Program-made: the position numbers and the translations under genes | The notes under the pieces: model-generated | The model's database searches: none | What the model was told of the DNA's origin: nothing | What the model saw: the letters and a program-made list of their open reading frames with translations, nothing else | Part shown: one piece after another, positions 12,101-22,409 of the stretch | How positions within the stretch are numbered: the first letter of the stretch is position 1 | How the letters are laid out: each line of letters starts with the position of its first letter | Origin: Clavaria fumosa | Lineage: Eukaryota; Basidiomycota; Agaricomycetes; Agaricales; Clavariaceae | Length of the DNA stretch: 64,000 nucleotides | Assembly: GCA_951802425.1 (NCBI GenBank) | Contig: OX637803.1 | Span: 1,736,001 to 1,800,000, forward strand | Direction: 5' to 3'

Positions 12101-13112
12101 TCCGACAGCTCTGGCGTCCACCATCTTCTTGCGTAAGGTGATGGTTTTATGAAGGGGACCGTTTTGTCTACTGTGGTCTGGATGGCTGATTCGAGGTTTC
12201 TAACGGTCCTGTCGAACTGCTGGGGAGTTATGATTTTCCGAGGGGGGGGCAGTTCACTCAGCGTGTTTGACAGTTCTTCCCGGAACGTCTTCCAGTCTAC
12301 ATTTCTCCAGTTTCGCTTCAGGGCGGTCTCCTGTGTGGGAGGGGTTACGTCGAGTATGCTAATGATGGGGAGGTGGTCCGTCTTCGGGGGTCGTCTCCCT
12401 GGGTCTACGTTGCACCTAATAAAGGCGTCCGCTATCGCTTCTGATGCAAATACATTGTCTGGTCTCGTCCAGTTTTTTGTGGACGACTGTTCAAGTGTGG
12501 GAATGTCTTTTGGGAGTATCATCCGTAAGTTTTGTGCCGCGATTAGCTCTAGCAGGGGCTGCGCAAGTCTTAGCGCATCGGGGGTGAAGAGGTGGTGGTT
12601 CCGCTCTTCCTCCCATAGCGGGTGGTGGCGGTTGAAGTCGCCGAGCAAGATAACATTGTCTGGGAGTACCGGTGGGTTGTTGGGGGTGGGTGGGAGGGAG
12701 GCGTCCATTGCGCTTATGAACCAGTTATGGAGGGTGTCAGTGGCCTGTGAGTGTTCGCAGTCGTTATATACGTTGATGATCTTGATTGTTCCAAATTCGC
12801 CCCAGATTTGTATGCCTGATATGTCGGGTGAGTTTATGCGTAAGTCCATCCAGTTTGACGTGGGGATTCTCGGGCTGACTAGTATGACGGATCGCGTAGT
12901 GTGTTGTCCTCGGTAGTGAGTGGGTGGTAGCACAGTCGTCCAGTTTCGTGCTGCTCTGGTGTTGTTTAGGAAGTCGAGCCAGGGCTCCTGTTCGCACATA
13001 TGTCGAAGGCGTTGGGATTTAGGCTGTTGATCGTGTGCGCCTGGGCATCAGGGGATTTTCTACAATTCTGCTGCCATATCTTGAGTTGGTTTGCGTGCGT
13101 TCTCATGGTCAT
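9118..13112 (-). pseudogene. LINE ORF2: endonuclease - reverse transcriptase - RNase H (disrupted)
   Basis: Reading from ATG at 13112: an AP-like endonuclease starts with IWQQNCRKSPDAQ, passes a one-base frameshift near 12997 (FDICA / QEPWLDFLNN) and continues with VILLGDFNRHHPLW and KTDHLPI. The reverse transcriptase follows: YRPIVLLRTIAKP, FLDVKGAFPSVD, GLDQGCPLSP and the catalytic GYIDDLVI. RNase H has KIFTDGSGHNGG, YNAEVTGLILAAQ, ATDNQAAI and WTPGHEGIAGNEAADALA, with all four acidic positions kept. A CCHC finger CPICEEEEETVIHFLIKC closes the protein. An in-frame TGA (11488-11490) interrupts it in RKPG-stop-PDYTVPKAYRP. Both lesions would abolish retrotransposition unless read through or supplied in trans. 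Confidence 0.9.
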
Positions 13113-13314
13113 GTTGAGGTGTTGGGGGGGTTTCCTGTCATTTGTGAGTTAAAAAAGAAATCTATTGTGGCTTGTGTCCTTGCATCAGGAAAAAGAACCC
13201 CCAGCAGTAGACATCAGCATAGACTATGTAGACTACACAGCCTGTATAGACTGCTGTAGCATATGTAGTGAGAAAAATAGTAATACATAGAAGGTATGGA
13301 TTACTATATAGCAT

Positions 13315-13825
13315 GCAATAGACTGGGTAGCATATTATGAGTGCATTGTAGTAATGGTAGTAGAGCCTATGTACTATGTTGAGCCTAGTAGCATATTATG
13401 AGTGCATTGTAGTCACGGTAGTAGAGCCTATGTACTATGTTGAGCCTAGTAGCATATTATGAGTGCATTGTAGTCACAGTAGTAGAGCCTATGTACTATG
13501 TTGAGCCTAGTAGCATATTATGAGTGCATTGTAGTTACAGTAGTAGAGCCTATGTACTATGTTGAGCCTAGTAGCATATTATGAGTGCATTGTAGTCACA
13601 GTAGTAGAGCCTATGTACTATGTTGAGCCTAGTAGCATATTATGAGTGCATTGTAGTTACGGTAGTAGAGCCTATGTACTATGTTGAGCCTTGTAGCATA
13701 TTATGAGTGCATTGTAGTTACAGTAGTAGAGCCTATGTACTATGTTGAGCCTAGTAGCATATTATGAGTGCATAGTAGTAATAGTAGTAGAGCCAATGTA
13801 CTATGTTGAGCCTAGTAGCAACTAG
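13315..13825. repeat. 61-bp tandem repeat, about 8 copies
   Basis: The unit contains TAGCATATTATGAGTGCATT and GTAGAGCCTATGTACTATG and repeats with a strict 61-bp step, visible as a one-base shift per 60-base line. Copies differ at a few positions (GTCACGG, GTCACAG, GTTACAG). The last copies are more divergent. No ORF crosses it. Confidence 0.9.
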
Positions 13826-14621
13826 TGATAGTGCTGTTGGGTAGGATAGTAAGCCTTTGTACTACATTGAATTGACAGCACAGATGTTGTCATGATTATG
13901 ATATAATCAGGAGCTGAGTGGAGGTGAGGTGAATTCCAGTGCAAGGTTGAAGCAATAAACTCATGAGTGTTTCAGCAGGCTATAGATTAGGATCAAAATG
14001 AACAATTCATGATATTGTGCAGTATATGACAAGTACATAGAGTAGTCTCTTTTTGTTAGGATTGCTTACATAAGCCATCCCAAAGAGGAGTTGTGGAGAA
14101 ACTGGGGGAGGAGGGTTGTTGGAAGGTCACATGACCTGTGGCTGGGGTCAGATTACATAATTGTAAGATCACATGACCTGGAGCCTGGGCATGTCACGTG
14201 ATCCAAGGGTCTGAGCATGGGAACACCAGCAAATGCTGAAGCATTTGGTATATATACCTTTGCTTTTCCTCTTTTGTACTCTTTCCCCCTTATGTTAGTA
14301 TTGTTGTCATGACCTTACATTTAAGTTGTGTGAGACCCAGTCTGATACTTTTGGACTAAAATTGTTACAAAGATTTGTACTCCATAAATGAATGCATATC
14401 AGTATACTTGTTGAGATAAAATTGAGCTGCTGAATGAAGAGCATTATTTCTGGTCCATGAGATAGGTACATCTGCTGATCCAAAGTGAGGAATCAACAGA
14501 CAACTGTGCCAAATTTGCAGAATTTTGTCAAGTAGACAAAATAATCTGATACATGCCAGTTGCTAGATCAAAGCTTGTAAGTGGTCTGTACCAGTGAACA
14601 TATGCTAAAGGATGTGGTACT

Positions 14622-15050
14622 ATGCCCAGGCGCATCAGCAAAACAGCTTGGCTAAATGTAAGTATGGACTGGTATGGACTGGTGTGTAACACCCCAAGTT
14701 GTCTTGGGGTATTACATACCAGTCCATACCTCTCTACTGTACCATTTCATTCAATTGACCAGGTGGTGGGTGTGATGCATTCCTCTGGTCAAATTTTGAA
14801 TTGACTGAAAGTAGAAGTCAAGTGTGACATGAGGGATAATTGACTGCCCCTCCACCAGTATATATTAGGTAACTGTCACCCAAAAAGGGAATTTCACCTT
14901 ACAAATTGACCAATTCCTCAAATGATGTGTGACCAGTGTGATTTTTGGCCAATTTGGGGAGGTGCATGATGCATGACAGGTCAATTGAATGAAATGGACA
15001 GTATACTGACAACTTAGCTGAGCTGTTTTGCTGATGAGATGCTTTGGAAG
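14622..15050. repeat. Fold-back inverted repeat with an inner palindrome
   Basis: GCATCAGCAAAACAGC near 14630 is inverted near 15020-15035, and CCATTTCATTCAATTGACC near 14742 is inverted near 14980, so the two halves can fold on each other. The left arm alone carries an extra palindrome at 14671-14730 (28-nt arms with two mismatches, 4-nt loop TTGT, ends GGTATGGACTGGT), which the right arm lacks. That pattern fits a tiny palindromic insertion into one arm. No coding content is seen. Confidence 0.7.
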
Positions 15051-15689
15051 ATCAAAAATCTTGCTACATGAAGACCTAGTTGAAGTTGACATCAAATTGT
15101 AGACAATTGATAGCCTTAGACTAACCTTTTAATCCATCCTCTTTCCACTGTGATTTGTTCTCAATGATCAAGGTAGTGTCAAAGCATGGTGGAGTTGCTG
15201 GCTTGCATGGTCCATTAGAATGGCCAGGCATTCCATGAATCTGATATAACTGTTCATCAGCTTGGGGCTTGGATGGCAACTTGACAGTAATATATTTATA
15301 CATATCAAATCAATCATGATAGTTTGGATGAATATGATCTCTTCCAAAAGATTGCTCCAAAAAGGTGTTCAAAGCTTGGATAAAGCTAGGCACCCATCTA
15401 TCTTGGTAAACCAGCACAGAAAATATCAATTAATTTTTTTGACATATCCACATTAATCTACAGATCAAGTAGTGTCTTATGAAAAAAAAAATCTTGAGAA
15501 TTGCTTGAGAATTGACTGAGAAATGGGCCAGAACATTTGTGGGTCACTGATTTGGTAAGCTTATGGCTGTACTTGTGGCATGGTGGGAATTGCCGTCCCA
15601 GAAAGTCGTCACATGTTCTGTGTTGAACTTGTCGTTCTCTCTGCCTCCCACCATCACCCTCTCTCCTCCCTTTCTCCCATCCCCAGCAA

Positions 15690-15890
15690 CGACGATAGCG
15701 GCGACAGCACCCTCACCCTCACCTCCAACGATGACGACGACGGCGGCAGCACCCTCACCCTCACCCTCCTCCAGCGATGACGACGACGGCGGCGGTACCC
15801 TCACCCTCTCTCTCCTCCAGCGATGACAGCGACGGCGGTGGCACCTCCTCCCTCTCCCTCACCCTCTCCTTCAGTGACAACCACGGCAGC
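15690..15890. repeat. Approximately 46-bp GC-rich minisatellite
   Basis: Four imperfect copies of a unit built on CCAGCGATGACGACGACGG followed by CACCCTCACCCTC. All three plus-strand frames stay open across it, giving Ser/Asp/Gly/Thr-rich, Pro/Ser-rich or Ala/Thr-rich readings, so the open frames reflect the repeat and not a protein. Confidence 0.75.
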
Positions 15891-16094
15891 GGCGGCACCC
15901 TCAGCGAGGGGCCACCAGGTGCGCCCTCTCCCTTTTTTCATGATTCTTTTCAATTTTTTTTAATCTACAGGGCGATGGAGGGCGACGGCACTTCTCCGTC
16001 TCCTCTCTCTCACTCTCCTCACTCTCCCTCTCCTCCCTCTCCTCCCTCCCTCTCTCCTCCCTCTCTCCTCCCTCTTCCTTCCCCTCCCTCTCTC

Positions 16095-17080
16095 CTCCAG
16101 CAACTACGACGACGGCAACGGCGGCGGCAGCGGCAACAGAGCAACAGCGGCGGCGGCGACGGGGGCGGCGGTGACAGCGGCGGCAGTGACAGCGACGGCG
16201 GCGACAGCGGCGGCGGCAGCGACAGTGGCGGCGGCGGCGGCAGCGGCGGCAACAGCGAGGGCAGCAGCGGCGGCAGCAACAACGACGGCAGCGGCAGCAA
16301 CAACGACGGCGGCGGCAACAGCGGTGGCAGCGACGGCGGCGGCGGCGGCAGCAGCAACATCGACGGCAGCGGCGACAGCAGCGGCGGCGGCAACAGCAGT
16401 GGCGGCGGTGGCGGCGGCAACAGCAGCGGCGGCGGTGGCGGCGGCGACAGCAGCGGCGGCGGTGGCGGCGGCGACAGCAGCGGCGGCGGCAACAGCGGCG
16501 GCAGCAACATCGACGGCAGCGGCAGCAACAACGACGGCGACGGCGACGGTGACGGCGGCGGCGGCGGCAGCAGCAACATCGACGGCAGCGGCAGCAACAA
16601 TGACGGCGGCGACAGCAGCAGCGGCGGCGGCGGCAACAGCAGCGGCGGTGGCGGCGGCAGCGGCAACAGCAGCGGCGGCGGTGGCGGCGGCGACAGCAGC
16701 GGCGGCGGCAACAGCAGCGGCGGCGGCAACAGCGGCGGCAGCAACATCGACGGCAGCGGCAGTAACAACGACGGCGACGGCGACGGCGGCGGCAGCGACA
16801 GCGACGGCGGCGACAGCAGCGGCAGCAGCGGCGGCAGCGACAGCGACGGCAGCGGCAGCAACAACGATGGCGACGGCGGCGGCGGCGGCGGCAGTGGCGG
16901 CGGCGGCGGCAGCGACAGCGACGGCAGCGGCAGCAACAACGACGGCGACGGCGGCGGCAACAATGATGGTGACGGCGGCGGCAGCAACGACGGCGACGGT
17001 GGTGGCAACAACGACGGCGACGGCGGCGGCAACAGCGGCGGCGGCGGCGGCAGCAGCAGCAATGGCCCAGGCCCCCTACT
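16095..17080. repeat. About 1-kb GGC/GAC/AGC/AAC triplet array
   Basis: Almost every triplet is GGC, AGC, GAC or AAC (occasional GGT, ATC). Longer modules recur, for example GGCAGCAACATCGACGGCAG followed by GGCAGCAACAACGACGGCG, at about 16495, 16575 and 16735. The three plus frames read Gly/Ser/Asn/Asp, Ala/Thr and Arg/Gln/His-like compositions and the minus frames Pro/Leu/Ser and Cys/Arg, all long and open. A 446-residue Gly/Ser-rich frame (15777-17117) exists but has no non-repeat domain, so I do not call it a gene. Confidence 0.85.
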
Positions 17081-17284
17081 GCAGTCACAGACTGACAGTG
17101 GGGACCTGGGCCATTGATTTTGTGCTGGCTGGTGTGCAGAGGAAGGAAGGAGCAGTGGTGGCAGCAGGAAGTGGCACATAGCACTACCATAGTCTACTGT
17201 AGTATCAACCTGGGCTACCATTTGAGACAAGTAAACTATTGAATCACCTTTGCATACTCTGGTGCATTGTATGGGATCTACTCA

Positions 17285-17412
17285 GTCTACAGAGCAATAT
17301 ATAGGAACTACCATTACAGTACTACCATTACTACAGAGCAATATATGGGAACTACCATTACTACAGAGCAATATATGGGAACTACCATTACTACAGAGCA
17401 ATATATGGGATC
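17285..17412. repeat. 30-bp tandem repeat, about 4 copies
   Basis: Unit CTACAGAGCAATATATGGGA plus ACTACCATTA; the two middle copies are identical. It lies close to the right end of the CATCAGGAAAAA element. Confidence 0.85.
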
Positions 17413-17465
17413 TACTGGGTCTATATAACGCGTTACTAGCTACTGAGCTACTGCTGCTACCATGA

Positions 17466-17517
17466 CTACATAGTACTATATTGTTTGAGCTTTTTTTCCT
17501 GATGTGGCAGGTTGGGG

Positions 17518-17558
<41 letters not shown>

Positions 17559-19631
17559 GGTGACTGTATTCGCATTCGCCGTGTTTGATGGGTTCGCCGT
17601 GTTCTCCGGTGTTGGTGTCGGCGGTGGTGGTGGCCGTGGTGGTCGTTCTGATCGTGCTGGTCGGGCAGGTAGTCGGGCTGGTCGCGCTTGTCGTGGTGGG
17701 GGAGGGATCATCCTAGGTATGGGGGGTGCGGTGTCTCTTGCAGCGTTCCGTGGCAGGGGACGGAAGGGGGGGAGGGGCGTGTTCTGGGCATGACCGTGAC
17801 CACGGTCGCGGTTGTGGTTCCTATCATCTTGCAGGTTTCTACGTCCATCTTCCCAGTGCGCCTGGGGTGTTATTCTCCCTCGGGGGTCGGGAGGGGGCCA
17901 TTGCGGTGGGTCCATCTCTTGTAAGTTCGTCCTTCTTAGGAGTCGGGCGTTGACAAAGCCTCCGAAGGTGTTGTTCTCCCGTTCGTTGTTGAGTGTCGCC
18001 TCTGCTCCTGTGCGTTCCCATGTTGCTGGGTCCTCGTTTACTGGGAAGTACCTGTAGCAGTTCTCTGGTCGCCTCTCCATGATCTTGTGACATTCCCTCT
18101 TGAAGGTGGGGCAGTCGCGGTCACTTGCTGCGTGTCCGTGCGCTTGGCAGTTGTGGCATGATTTTTGGTTCGGGCTGGCTGTGCATTCCGTTATCTTGTG
18201 TGGGCCTGCGCACCTAGGACAGACATCATGTATCCATTTGCAGTCCACTGCGAAGTGAAACGGTGTGAATGCTTGGCATTTCATGCACCGTCTGGGCTCG
18301 TATATGCTCTTCCTGCATTGTATCTTCTTGCCCTCGATGACTAGGCCTTGACTGATTGCTCGGTTGGCGTGTTGGGGGTTACGGAAAGACATGAGGACGA
18401 AGGCGGTGCGTTGTCCGGGCGTCCTGCGTGCGACGTCTTTAATGTATTTGGCTTCTGCGATTTCTGCGGTTGGGAGGTTGTTGTCCTGCTCTATTGTAGT
18501 TAGTGCGTCTCTAGAGTCTGGGTCAAAGGTCACCGGGACGTATTCCAAAATCACGTCGTAGCCTCTCTCTCTGATTTGGATTGCGTCTTCGTATTGGCCT
18601 GTAAAGGCTTGTCTTATGTGGCTTTGCTGGAGCCACTGGGCGGCTTCCTCTGATGCTGTGAGGTATAGTATGGCTCCTCGCCGTAGGGGTTGCGCTCCGA
18701 CAAAGATGCGTTCGTTGTCCGGTCTTCCTTCGGTTTCCGCGCCCATCCTTTCAACTGCCTCGTTGGCCTTGTCGATTAGTTGACGTTCTGTCATGGCCTG
18801 GGTGGACGATTGCTGCCCGTCGATGTCAGCACGCGGTCTGGTGTGGATTATTACTTGTCTCGCTCTGTCTTGGGTCATGGCTATGGCCTCTGCGTGTCCG
18901 GGGTGGGGTTGAGTGAGTCGTATTTGTTGGGGTCGTTGGGTACCGTTTCGTAGTGCGTTTGCGTATGTTTCTGGGGCGTTTGGTGGTGGGGGGGTGCCTT
19001 GTGTGGGTTGCAGTGGAGTTAAGGTTGGTGGGGCCGTATCTGGCGCCCTATGCGTGATGGTGCGTAGTGCTGCTTCGGCTCTTTCTGCCAGGTCGACTGC
19101 GGCGCTTCCGATTAAGTCGGTGGTCTCGCGAGTCCGATTTCTGATATCTGCAGTGGCGTTTGTCTGAGCGATGGTAGCGTTCTCAAGTCTTTCCAGGGTT
19201 TGCCTGGCGTTCTCCGCGATTTCTGTAAGCCTGTCAAGGGGGGCACTCACTGTTTCTGTCAGGTGATTGGCAATCTCTTCGATAATTTGGTTGGTTTGGA
19301 CTGATTGTAGGAGGGTCGCGATTGCTAGCATTGCGTCTGCTGTAGTTTTGGGGATTCTGGTTCCGGCGTGTATAGTTTGTCTGATGGCTGTAGCGATGTC
19401 GGTGACTGTGATTAGTCCTTCGGTTAGCTGGACGCCAGCCTTTTGAAGTGTCTCTCTTGCTGCAGCTATATGCTGGGCTTCTTTGTTCCGGTTTTGACCT
19501 ACTGCTGGGTTGCTGGCGCTAAGGGAGGGGGCAGCAGGGTCGGGGGGCTGGGGTGGTGACGCGCGCGCTGTCGGTGGTGCCAACGCGTCGCTTCCTGGGT
19601 CCGCCGGGGCTTCCCCACGATTTTTCGACAT
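17466..19631 (-). CDS. LINE ORF1, Gag-like nucleic-acid-binding protein
   Basis: A 721-residue open frame without internal stops. The N-terminal third is Pro/Ala-rich then helical (ERAEAALRTITHRAPDTA). The middle has an RRM-like stretch (RTAFVLMSFRNPQHANRAIS) leading to a cluster of Cys/His knuckles: CMKCQAFTPFHFAVDC, CPRCAGPHKITEC and CHNCQAHGHAASDRDC, as in ORF1 of Tad and I elements, which coat the RNA intermediate. The C-terminus is Arg/Pro-rich and ends in a hexanucleotide-encoded (Asn-Thr)n run. The last dozen codons lie inside the nested element at 17466-17504, so the native C-terminus is lost. Start ATG at 19631 follows a 143-nt 5' leader. Confidence 0.88.
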
Positions 19632-19774
19632 TTTTCGGTTTCCCGAGAGGGTATGCAGTATAGTAGCGGTTAGGCTAAGCTAGGGGATTATAGAGGACTA
19701 TTGTACTAGGCAATTTTGTGAGTCTCGTAGTTTTTGTCGCGTGTGTTGATGTGGTTGCCTAGAAAGGAAGTCCC

Positions 19775-19870
19775 CAACGCTGATTTGCCGACGGCGGGGC
19801 AGCCGAGGACGGTGACTCTCCAGCTGCCTATGTCCATGTCTATGTTGTTGTTCTTCCCTTGTCCATTCTC
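19775..19870 (-). pseudogene. Ras-like fragment A1, P-loop exon broken by the LINE
   Basis: On the minus strand, MDIGSWRVTVLGCPAVGKSA matches the first exon of a Ras-type GTPase: GxxxxGKS is present as GCPAVGKS. The reading is cut after the codons for SAL by the LINE 5' end; the duplicated 11 bp lie at 19775-19785. The other half is at 8341-8570. Upstream flank 19871-20300 matches the flank of fragment A2 at about 33650-34080. Confidence 0.7.
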
Positions 19871-20812
19871 TTCCTATCGGCTAAACGCAGATCCTGAACG
19901 GCGGCGGTCGGCAGAGGGCCCGGTCGAACGTAATGCCCGTGGTTAGTTTCTTTCGTGTGCGTGTGTGCGGGGCAGCACCGGAACGGGGTTGGGGGGACGG
20001 CATAGTATTCAAAATCCTCGGCGAGGCCTGGGCGTGGCGAGACATCCTGGGCGTGGCGAGACATCCTGTGCGCGGGGCGAGAACGGGCGCGATACGCGCG
20101 ATAGCAGAGGGGGGAAGAGGTACACGAGGACAGAGCCTGCTACGACAATCTCAGTGTTGCCGGCGGATGTGAGCATGGTGAGAAGTCGTCACATTTCGTC
20201 GGTGAGCACCAACGAACGACTTTATCGCCAAAGCTAAGAGCCAAGAGCCAAGAGCAGAGAGCAGTAGAACCTGGATGACAGCCCAGGCAGATGTGGCCAA
20301 GCCCGTCCAGAATCCAAAGTTTTATATAATAATTAAATATGGTCCCCTGGAACCGTAGCAGTCGTCGCCGCACAGCAGCCGATGACAGAAAGAAACGAAC
20401 CGTAAATGCTTACGACGAGAAGCGCCTGGCTAGACGTGTCGCAGAAACGGTCAAATGGAAAAAGAGTAAGATTCTATACTCCGATTCCTAGTACAACCAG
20501 CGGGGGGAAAGAAAGAAAGGAGAGAAAGGGGGGAGGGAAAAATACACGCGACGATGTTCTTGTCCGATGCGTGAGAAGAAGCAAAAGATCCAGAAGGGGG
20601 TAGTCCATAGAGAGAGAGAGGTATGCGAGCAGAGCGAGACAAGAACAAGGGAAACGAAAAACGAGGTGACCCGAGAGCGGAAGACATTGGGTTTCATCAG
20701 CCGAGAGAGAGAGGGAGAGCACAAATGTACAAAGGCCATATTTTCGACGGGACTGAACTGAGCAGCGCGCAACGAGGAGGAGGGAGGAGGAGAAGGAGGA
20801 GAGCAAGCGGGC
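19871..20812. other. Flanks of the Ras-like fragments, no gene seen
   Basis: 5' flank of fragment A1 followed by the 3' flank of Ras-like gene B1. It is duplicated at about 33650-34430. A purine-rich stretch lies at about 20500-20720. No supported ORF. Confidence 0.5.
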
Positions 20813-21812
20813 TCACATATGGACGCACCGCTTCCTCGTCCTTTCCTTCCCATGCAAACCCGGCTTCAACCCTGGCGCCTCCCCCCTCCCAGCAGCCCCC
20901 ATACCCGCGGCGCCCATCCGCGCCCTCAGCCGCCGCACGAGGCCCGCAAATATGCGCTCCACATTCAGAGCCGTCTTCGCGCTCGTCTCGATGAAGTCGC
21001 ACCCAAAGCTGCGCGCGAGCTGCTCGCCCTCTTCCTTCGATACCTCGCGCGCGTGCACCTGGTCACACTTGTTCCCGACGAGCATGAAGACCGGCTTCTC
21101 GCGCTTCACGCGCAGCATCGCTTGCCAGAACACGTCGAGCCGCTCGCCGACCGAGTACACGAGGATGAACCCCTGGCCTTCCCTGGGGGCACAGCAGATT
21201 AGACTCGGTCAATGGCGCTTGGTTGGCACGCAGGTGGAATGACGTACCACACCCACTGGTCACGCAGGGTCGAGTAGTCCCCTGGTCAACAAACGTTGAG
21301 CACGACACGTCTATACGGGGCGGACCGCGATCTCTGACTTTGTCCCGGAGTACCGATCACCTCGATGCAGCACATGCGGTTGTCGACCACCACCAGATGC
21401 TTCACGTAGACATCCTCTAGGCTGGGGTTGTAGACCTGGCCGAAGACACAGGGTCAGGCTTGCCGCATCGGAGGAAAAATATTGGGGGGGATAGCACGAC
21501 ATACGTCTGCGCGACAAGGGGACAAGTGGAAGGACAGACATCGGTCAGCAAACCGCGCGCGGCGAGAGGAACATGAGCCCCGGGGGCCACTCACCGACGA
21601 AGAGGTTGAGAGTGAACTGCTCAACAAAAAAATTAAGATAAAGGGAGGACGCGACGTCCGTTCAGCATGACGAGTGGAGCTATTTGGGCCCGACCGTGCA
21701 CCGACGTGCGCTGGTGATGTCGAGCCGCAAAGGGATCTCTCACCTGGATGACCAGCGCTGTTTTGCCGACGGCGGAGTCGCCAAGAATGGTTACTCTTCA
21801 ATTCTCCATCAT
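20813..21812 (-). pseudogene. Ras-like GTPase B1, disrupted
   Basis: Small GTPase remains in four to five exons. The first exon reads MMEN-stop-RVTILGDSAVGKTALVIQ: an in-frame TGA sits five codons after the ATG, ahead of an intact P-loop GDSAVGKT. Later exons give YNPSLEDVY (switch I), IGTPGQ where DTAGQ is expected (the catalytically essential Asp of G3 is Gly), YSTLRDQWVW, GQGFILVYSV, VGNKCD (G4) and ETSAKT (G5), and a C-terminal KRCVHM that resembles a CaaX prenylation signal. Relative to copy B2 it lacks a 15-bp segment after FILVYSVG. The stop, the G3 change and the deletion mark it as a pseudogene. Confidence 0.8.
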
Positions 21813-22409
21813 TTTTTGTTGTATTCTTCCTTTCGTCTTTTTCTCCTTTCTATTCGTTAAACGCAGAGCCTCGAAAGGGGCAGCCAGTAAATTTGGGCCC
21901 GACTGAATGTGTCCTGTGTCTGTGTGCAGGGCGGCACCGAGCGAAAAAGCGTGGGGGTGCGTGGGGTACGGGGACTCGTTAGTGGGTCGCGGGCGTGGCG
22001 AAACGTCTTGTGCGTGGGGCGTGAATAGGCGTGATATGAGAGAGGAGAGAGGTATACGCAAGCAGAGCCAGCGCTCTCAGACAGTGGATATCGGTTGTCG
22101 TTAAGACGACGGGATGTGAGAAGTCGTGGCACTTCGTCGCAGGTCGTGAGGAGAGAGAAGAAGGGGGGCGGGCGAGCACCAACGCCTATATCGCCAGAGC
22201 AAGTCGAGCAGAGCAAGCGGGCAGAGATGTCCTTCTCTAATTATTGGCAGTCCAGCCTCGACTTATTGCACCTTAGACCATCCAGCCGCTGGGCGGGTAG
22301 GATGAGAGCTCGGATGTTGGCTCAACTGGGAGTTGGTATAAAGGCTGTTATCAAGGGATGGGAGAGCAGGTTAATGAAAACAGCGAGTAGCTTGTAACGA
22401 GCGTAGTAG
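21813..22409. other. Duplication junction region, no gene seen
   Basis: The first 280 bases match the 5' flank of Ras-like B2 (35434-35715); similarity stops near 22096. From there to 22409, where the LYS4 pseudogene starts, no ORF or repeat stands out. The tandem-duplication junction should lie here. Confidence 0.45.

Larger units (their letters stand above)
13183..17504. mobile_element. 4.3-kb element with CATCAGGAAAAA inverted ends nested in the LINE
   Basis: The segment begins CATCAGGAAAAAG at 13183 and ends with the inverted sequence TTTTTTTCCTGATG, finishing at 17504. TG flanks both ends (13181-13182 and 17505-17506), compatible with a 2-bp target duplication. It separates LINE ORF1 from ORF2, which otherwise would be adjacent. 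It carries no transposase; its content is tandem repeats, a fold-back structure and long triplet arrays, annotated separately. A similar pair of ends bounds an 88-bp element at 35842-35929. The boundaries are seen; the identity as a non-autonomous DNA transposon is inferred. Confidence 0.55.
8571..19774 (-). mobile_element. Tad-like non-LTR retrotransposon (LINE), with nested insertion
   Basis: The element runs on the minus strand from a 5' end at 19774 to a poly(A) tail seen as 28 T at 8569-8596. It is flanked by an 11-bp direct repeat CAACGCTGATT at 8560-8570 and 19775-19785. It codes for an ORF1 with CCHC knuckles and an ORF2 with apurinic-like endonuclease, reverse transcriptase and RNase H, the order of Tad1/I-type elements in fungi. 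Removing the 4.3-kb element at 13183-17504 leaves about 6.9 kb, a normal Tad length. The copy is dead: ORF2 has a frameshift and an in-frame stop. The equivalent site in the second duplication copy (about 33554-33566) is empty. Confidence 0.9.

Noticed and set aside
15777..17117. 446-codon Gly/Ser/Asn/Asp-rich frame as a secreted or wall protein
   Set aside because: All frames on both strands stay open because of the triplet array; there is no signal peptide or non-repeat domain, and it lies inside a mobile element.
15901..17230. Long minus-strand Cys/Arg and Pro/Leu/Ser frames
   Set aside because: Antisense readings of the same GGC-rich array.
13183..17504. CRISPR-like array reading of the 61-bp repeats
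   Set aside because: Units abut without spacers and the genome is eukaryotic; this is an ordinary tandem repeat.
20474..20853. Leu/Ser-rich minus frames downstream of Ras-B1
   Set aside because: They derive from a GA-rich tract, are not conserved in frame at 34168-34467 and show no domain.
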